A DNA stretch of 64,000 nt from Pyronema omphalodes (taxonomy: Eukaryota; Ascomycota; Pezizomycetes; Pezizales; Pyronemataceae): contig JAJJXM010000038.1 of NCBI GenBank assembly GCA_024516155.1, forward strand, positions 534,121-598,120, read 5' to 3'. Below the pieces are notes generated by a model. It was given only the letters and a program-made list of their open reading frames with translations. It was not told the origin of the DNA and made no database searches. A program made the position numbers and the translations under genes. Of this stretch, positions 61,353-64,000 are shown piece by piece. Positions within the stretch are counted from its first letter, which is position 1. Each line of letters opens with the position of its first letter.

Positions 61353-61660
61353 CCACCTCTCCCCTGTTCAAGCTTCGTCCCGAAGCTCGTAGTTCATCTT
61401 TCTGTGATCGCACCACGCCGTAGCCTAGTGACTTAAGTGATCAATTTTGGATGTAGTCCTCCAGCCCCTACATCCTACTACCAACTCTACCTGATGAAAA
61501 CCACATGGGAAAAACATCAAGCTTTAGTCTTTGAGTCGGTAGTCCCTCGGAGAATCAGGATACTTGAGATGGAAATCTCTTAGCTTCTCCTGACCTCCTA
61601 CTGAAAAGTTGTCGAAGGGTTCTGCCGTCCAGTCTTTCTTGTTGGGCCACCCTAGCCATT
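61353..61660 (-). pseudogene. 3' end of pol of gypsy element A (chromodomain end), interrupted
   Basis: The minus strand carries the pol stop at 61524-61526 and the preceding 45 codons (WLGWPNKKDWTAEPFDNFSV ... RDYRLKD), the C-terminal end of a chromodomain-bearing integrase. The 61353-61523 part is untranslated and ends at the polypurine tract. At 61661 the frame is broken by LTR B. Frame codons beyond this point are LTR-derived. The same region in element B (63196-63335) continues uninterrupted, which marks the breakpoint at the CCATT|TG position. Confidence 0.9.
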
Positions 61661-63024
61661 TGTGAACCTGGCTATTGAGACTTTCAATAGAGAGGCTTGT
61701 TCGATCAGTCTCGTGCTTCGTTCGTAGGATAGATAGATAGCAATAGAATTGATTCCTCAAGAAGCTAGGAAGTCAACTAATCGATCACAGACCGAATAAA
61801 CTTAAGGGTCTCGTCCTGAGGTATTGGTGTAGAATAGTGATGTCGTAACAAGAGATCAAGTTGCTGATGCTGGAGGAGACGGTAGGAAGACTTAGGGTCT
61901 TTTATAGACTTTCGTCTACAAGTTCGCCCAGACTTCCCAAGGGAACCAACTTCCAAACTAAGCTTAGGAGATAAGACGTGAGTCAATGCTTTGACAAATC
62001 TGCCGATGGCTCGCATCATGCTGCATGCGCAATTATATTAATTACTCACTTGCATGATGACCTCGTGTCAGATTAATCCTTGACATTCCTTGCCGTGCTA
62101 CCACACCTTCCAATCAGGTATTGGGGTTAAGCGCCTAATGGAGGGTTACTCCACTTGAGTGCATAATGCAATGACTGCTCTGATAATGACCTGTGAGTCA
62201 TATATCTTATGAGTCGTCTTGATCATAGATCTCCCTAGAGAATCTCGATTGCGAGTGAAGGAATCTGACATCATAAGGCAGACTATGCCCTACCGGAGCG
62301 CACTGCCCCGTCACATTCCTGTGTCATGTCATTTGCCCCACCTGCGCGCACTTGCGCGCAGCCACACCCTGGTGTGTACGCAAACGCCGTCTTATCTTGT
62401 AGTTGGTAGTCATTGGCCTAAGGTTGCGTCATATCAGTTCCATCCAACAGTTTCCCTGAGTGGTGTTCCTTGCTGCAGGACGTCGTCTCATGCTAATGCA
62501 ATCTTGACCCTTGTCCTGAGCTCCACTCCTGTTGGCTGACTAGACTCTGCCTTGATCCTTGGCCGACTATCCGCCCAACTCAGACCTCGGATGATCCTAT
62601 TCGTCTGCCTTGCACTGTCCTGAGAATTCCCTTCTCTTGCAAGCCCTCTGGTAGCCGTGCTTGGTGGAACACGACCTCAAGTATAAGGAGGTGTCCCTTC
62701 GCCGTCGTCTCTTGTCTCCATCAGCGTCGTCTGTAGTCTTCTCATGGGTAAGTCGACACCCATGAGGTAAGTTGTTCCTCGTTCCCATCCATCTGTGATC
62801 CTCCCAAACTGACAGTCAATAACAGGTAGCGACGCCTCGGGCCGGGATCCTCGTGAGGTCCTTTCGGAAAGTCACGAATCACGTGACGTGGCTAGCTGGA
62901 GCTCCTCAGGGGGTTCCGGCCCGGGAATACTAACCTTATTATTCATTCTCCTGTCGAGTTTGCCATGTTCTCTAAATGTTATACATGTTACCTATTCTAT
63001 ACTCACACAATATAGGGTGTGACA
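61661..63024 (-). repeat. 3' LTR of gypsy element B, inserted in element A
   Basis: This 1364-bp LTR has the same termini as LTR A (TGTCACACCCTAT ... CCAGGTTCACA on the minus strand). It is followed inward by the polypurine tract GGGGGGAGGTGG. It lies inside the chromodomain coding end of element A. Confidence 0.9.
61899..61906 (-). promoter_or_regulatory. TATA box in LTR B (TATAAAAG)
   Basis: Same position relative to conserved LTR blocks as in LTR A; it would drive transcription of a complete element. Confidence 0.6.
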
Positions 63025-63195
63025 CCACCTCCCCCCTGTTCAAGCTTCGTCCCGAAGCAAGTAGCTTATCATTCTGTGATCGCACCTCGCCGCAGCCAAG
63101 TGACTTAGTGATCATATATGGATGTAGTCCTCCAGCCCCTACATCCTACTACCAACTCGACCTAATGAAAACCTCGTGGGGAAAAACATTAAGCC
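63025..63195 (-). other. Untranslated 3' part of element B with polypurine tract
   Basis: The 171 bp between the pol stop and the LTR correspond closely to 61353-61523 in element A and end at the polypurine tract next to the LTR. Confidence 0.8.
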
Positions 63196-64000
63196 TTAAT
63201 CCTTGAGTCGGTAGTCCCTCGGAGAATCAGGGTACTTGAGATGAAACTCTCGTAACTTCTCCTGACCTCCTACTGAAAAGTTGTCGAAGGGTTCTGCCGT
63301 CCAGTCTTTCTTGTGAGGCCACCCTAGCCATTTGACGAGGTAAAGTACTCTGCTGCCTGATTTGTAGCTGCTCATGATTTCGTCTATGTCGTACTCCTCG
63401 CTTCCCTCAACATCGTCTGCTTCCCGAAGAATTTTGTTTGGGTCTGGTGGAGCTCTGGTTCCAGTGTGGAAGGGCTCCAGTAGGGAAGTGTGGAAGACAT
63501 TGTGAATCTTCCATCTTCTTGGTAGTGTGAGACGTATTGCTGTAGGGGATATGACCTTTTCGATTTGGAATGGACCATGTAATTTGTGGTCTAACTTCCT
63601 CGATGGGCGTCTTGTTCGTATGTTGCGTCCATCTAACATAACCAAGTCTCCTACTTGGTATTCTGGTGCCTCCTGTCGTTTCTGGTCTGCATAGTGTTTC
63701 ATCCGTTCTTGTGTTTTTTGAAGGGCTAACTTGGCTCCTTCGTGTATCGTATGCATCCAGTGGGCGTAGGCTTTGCTGGCTGGGTTGCGCACAGCAGTTG
63801 CCGAAGGGTTGCTCGTATTTGGATAGAATCCGTAGTTGGCGTAAAAGGGTGATAGTCCAGTTGCGCTTGTGACTGAGTTGTTGTATGCGAACTCAGCCAT
63901 AGGTACGAGGTCAGCCCAGTCGTCCATTTCGTGGTTAACAAAAGAGCGGAGGTATGCTTCAATTGTTTGATTAAGCCGTTCCGTTTGTCCATCTGTTTGT
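63196..64000 (-). CDS. Ty3/gypsy pol, integrase C-terminal region with chromodomain (element B); runs off the window
   Basis: The last 267 codons of pol are present and open to the window end. From the window edge inward they read DGQTERLNQTIEAYLR (end of the integrase catalytic core), WADLVPMAEFAYNNS, the YQVGDLVMLDGRNI segment, the GPY/F module (HGPFQIEKVISPTAIRL), then a chromodomain (YDIDEIMSSYK ... LYLVKWLGWPHKKDWTAEP) and a 40-residue tail ending RDYRLKD before the stop at 63196-63198. This is the layout of chromovirus-type fungal gypsy elements, where the chromodomain directs integration toward marked chromatin. Reverse transcriptase, RNase H and the 5' LTR are outside the window. The frame appears intact, so the copy may be young. 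Confidence 0.93.
   Translation of the reverse strand, partial: QTDGQTERLNQTIEAYLRSFVNHEMDDWADLVPMAEFAYNNSVTSATGLSPFYANYGFYPNTSNPSATAVRNPASKAYAHWMHTIHEGAKLALQKTQERMKHYADQKRQEAPEYQVGDLVMLDGRNIRTRRPSRKLDHKLHGPFQIEKVISPTAIRLTLPRRWKIHNVFHTSLLEPFHTGTRAPPDPNKILREADDVEGSEEYDIDEIMSSYKSGSRVLYLVKWLGWPHKKDWTAEPFDNFSVGGQEKLREFHLKYPDSPRDYRLKD

Overview
The window looks like nuclear chromosomal DNA of a filamentous ascomycete (Pezizomycotina; a leotiomycete would fit, but nothing here fixes the class). The reasons are short introns of about 50-120 nt with GTATGT or GTAAGT donors and CTAAC-like branch points, a C-terminal part of a fungal-specific transcription factor, a GT69 (CAP59/CMT1-type) mannosyltransferase, a Cdc42 GTPase with five introns, a siderophore-type MFS transporter, and fungal Tad1-like LINE and chromodomain Ty3/gypsy retrotransposons.

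Layout. 1-2182 (+) is the 3' part of a fungal transcription factor gene, five exons visible. 2.2-15.1 kb is a long gene-poor stretch holding only a decayed tyrosine-recombinase-like relic (8.87-9.41 kb). 15.1-16.4 kb (-) is an F-box-like/ankyrin protein. Two identical tRNA-Cys(GCA) genes lie in opposite orientation at 18.9 kb (-) and 29.2 kb (+). Between them are a DUF1349 protein (21.7-22.4 kb, +), a 359-bp (AAAT)n tract that looks like the tail of a LINE remnant, and the GT69 mannosyltransferase (26.4-28.2 kb, -). 30.2-33.9 kb is repeat-rich: a 541-bp element with terminal inverted repeats, a partial second copy of it, a 275-bp tandem duplication and a 324-bp octamer minisatellite. cdc42 lies at 35.4-36.7 kb (-), followed by 5 kb of short degenerate repeats. 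A giant Ala/Glu-rich repeat protein of about 1950 residues with a hydrophobic C-terminal tail is encoded at 41.85-47.83 kb (-). The siderophore transporter is at 52.5-54.5 kb (-), with a perfect SreA-type GATA site about 490 bp upstream of its start.

The right end (56.6-64 kb) is a nested transposon block. A Tad1-like LINE (ORF1 intact; ORF2 endonuclease intact) is cut inside ORF2 by the 3' LTR of a gypsy element (A). The chromodomain end of A's pol is itself split by the 3' LTR of a second, related gypsy element (B), whose pol runs off the window end.

Apart from the two tRNA copies and the transposons, the genes have no obvious functional link; they look like ordinary dispersed fungal genes. 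The least explained objects are the giant repeat protein, the 541-bp inverted-repeat element with an internal recombinase-like segment, and its possible link to the relic at 8.9 kb. Exon boundaries were derived by hand from splice motifs and reading phase.
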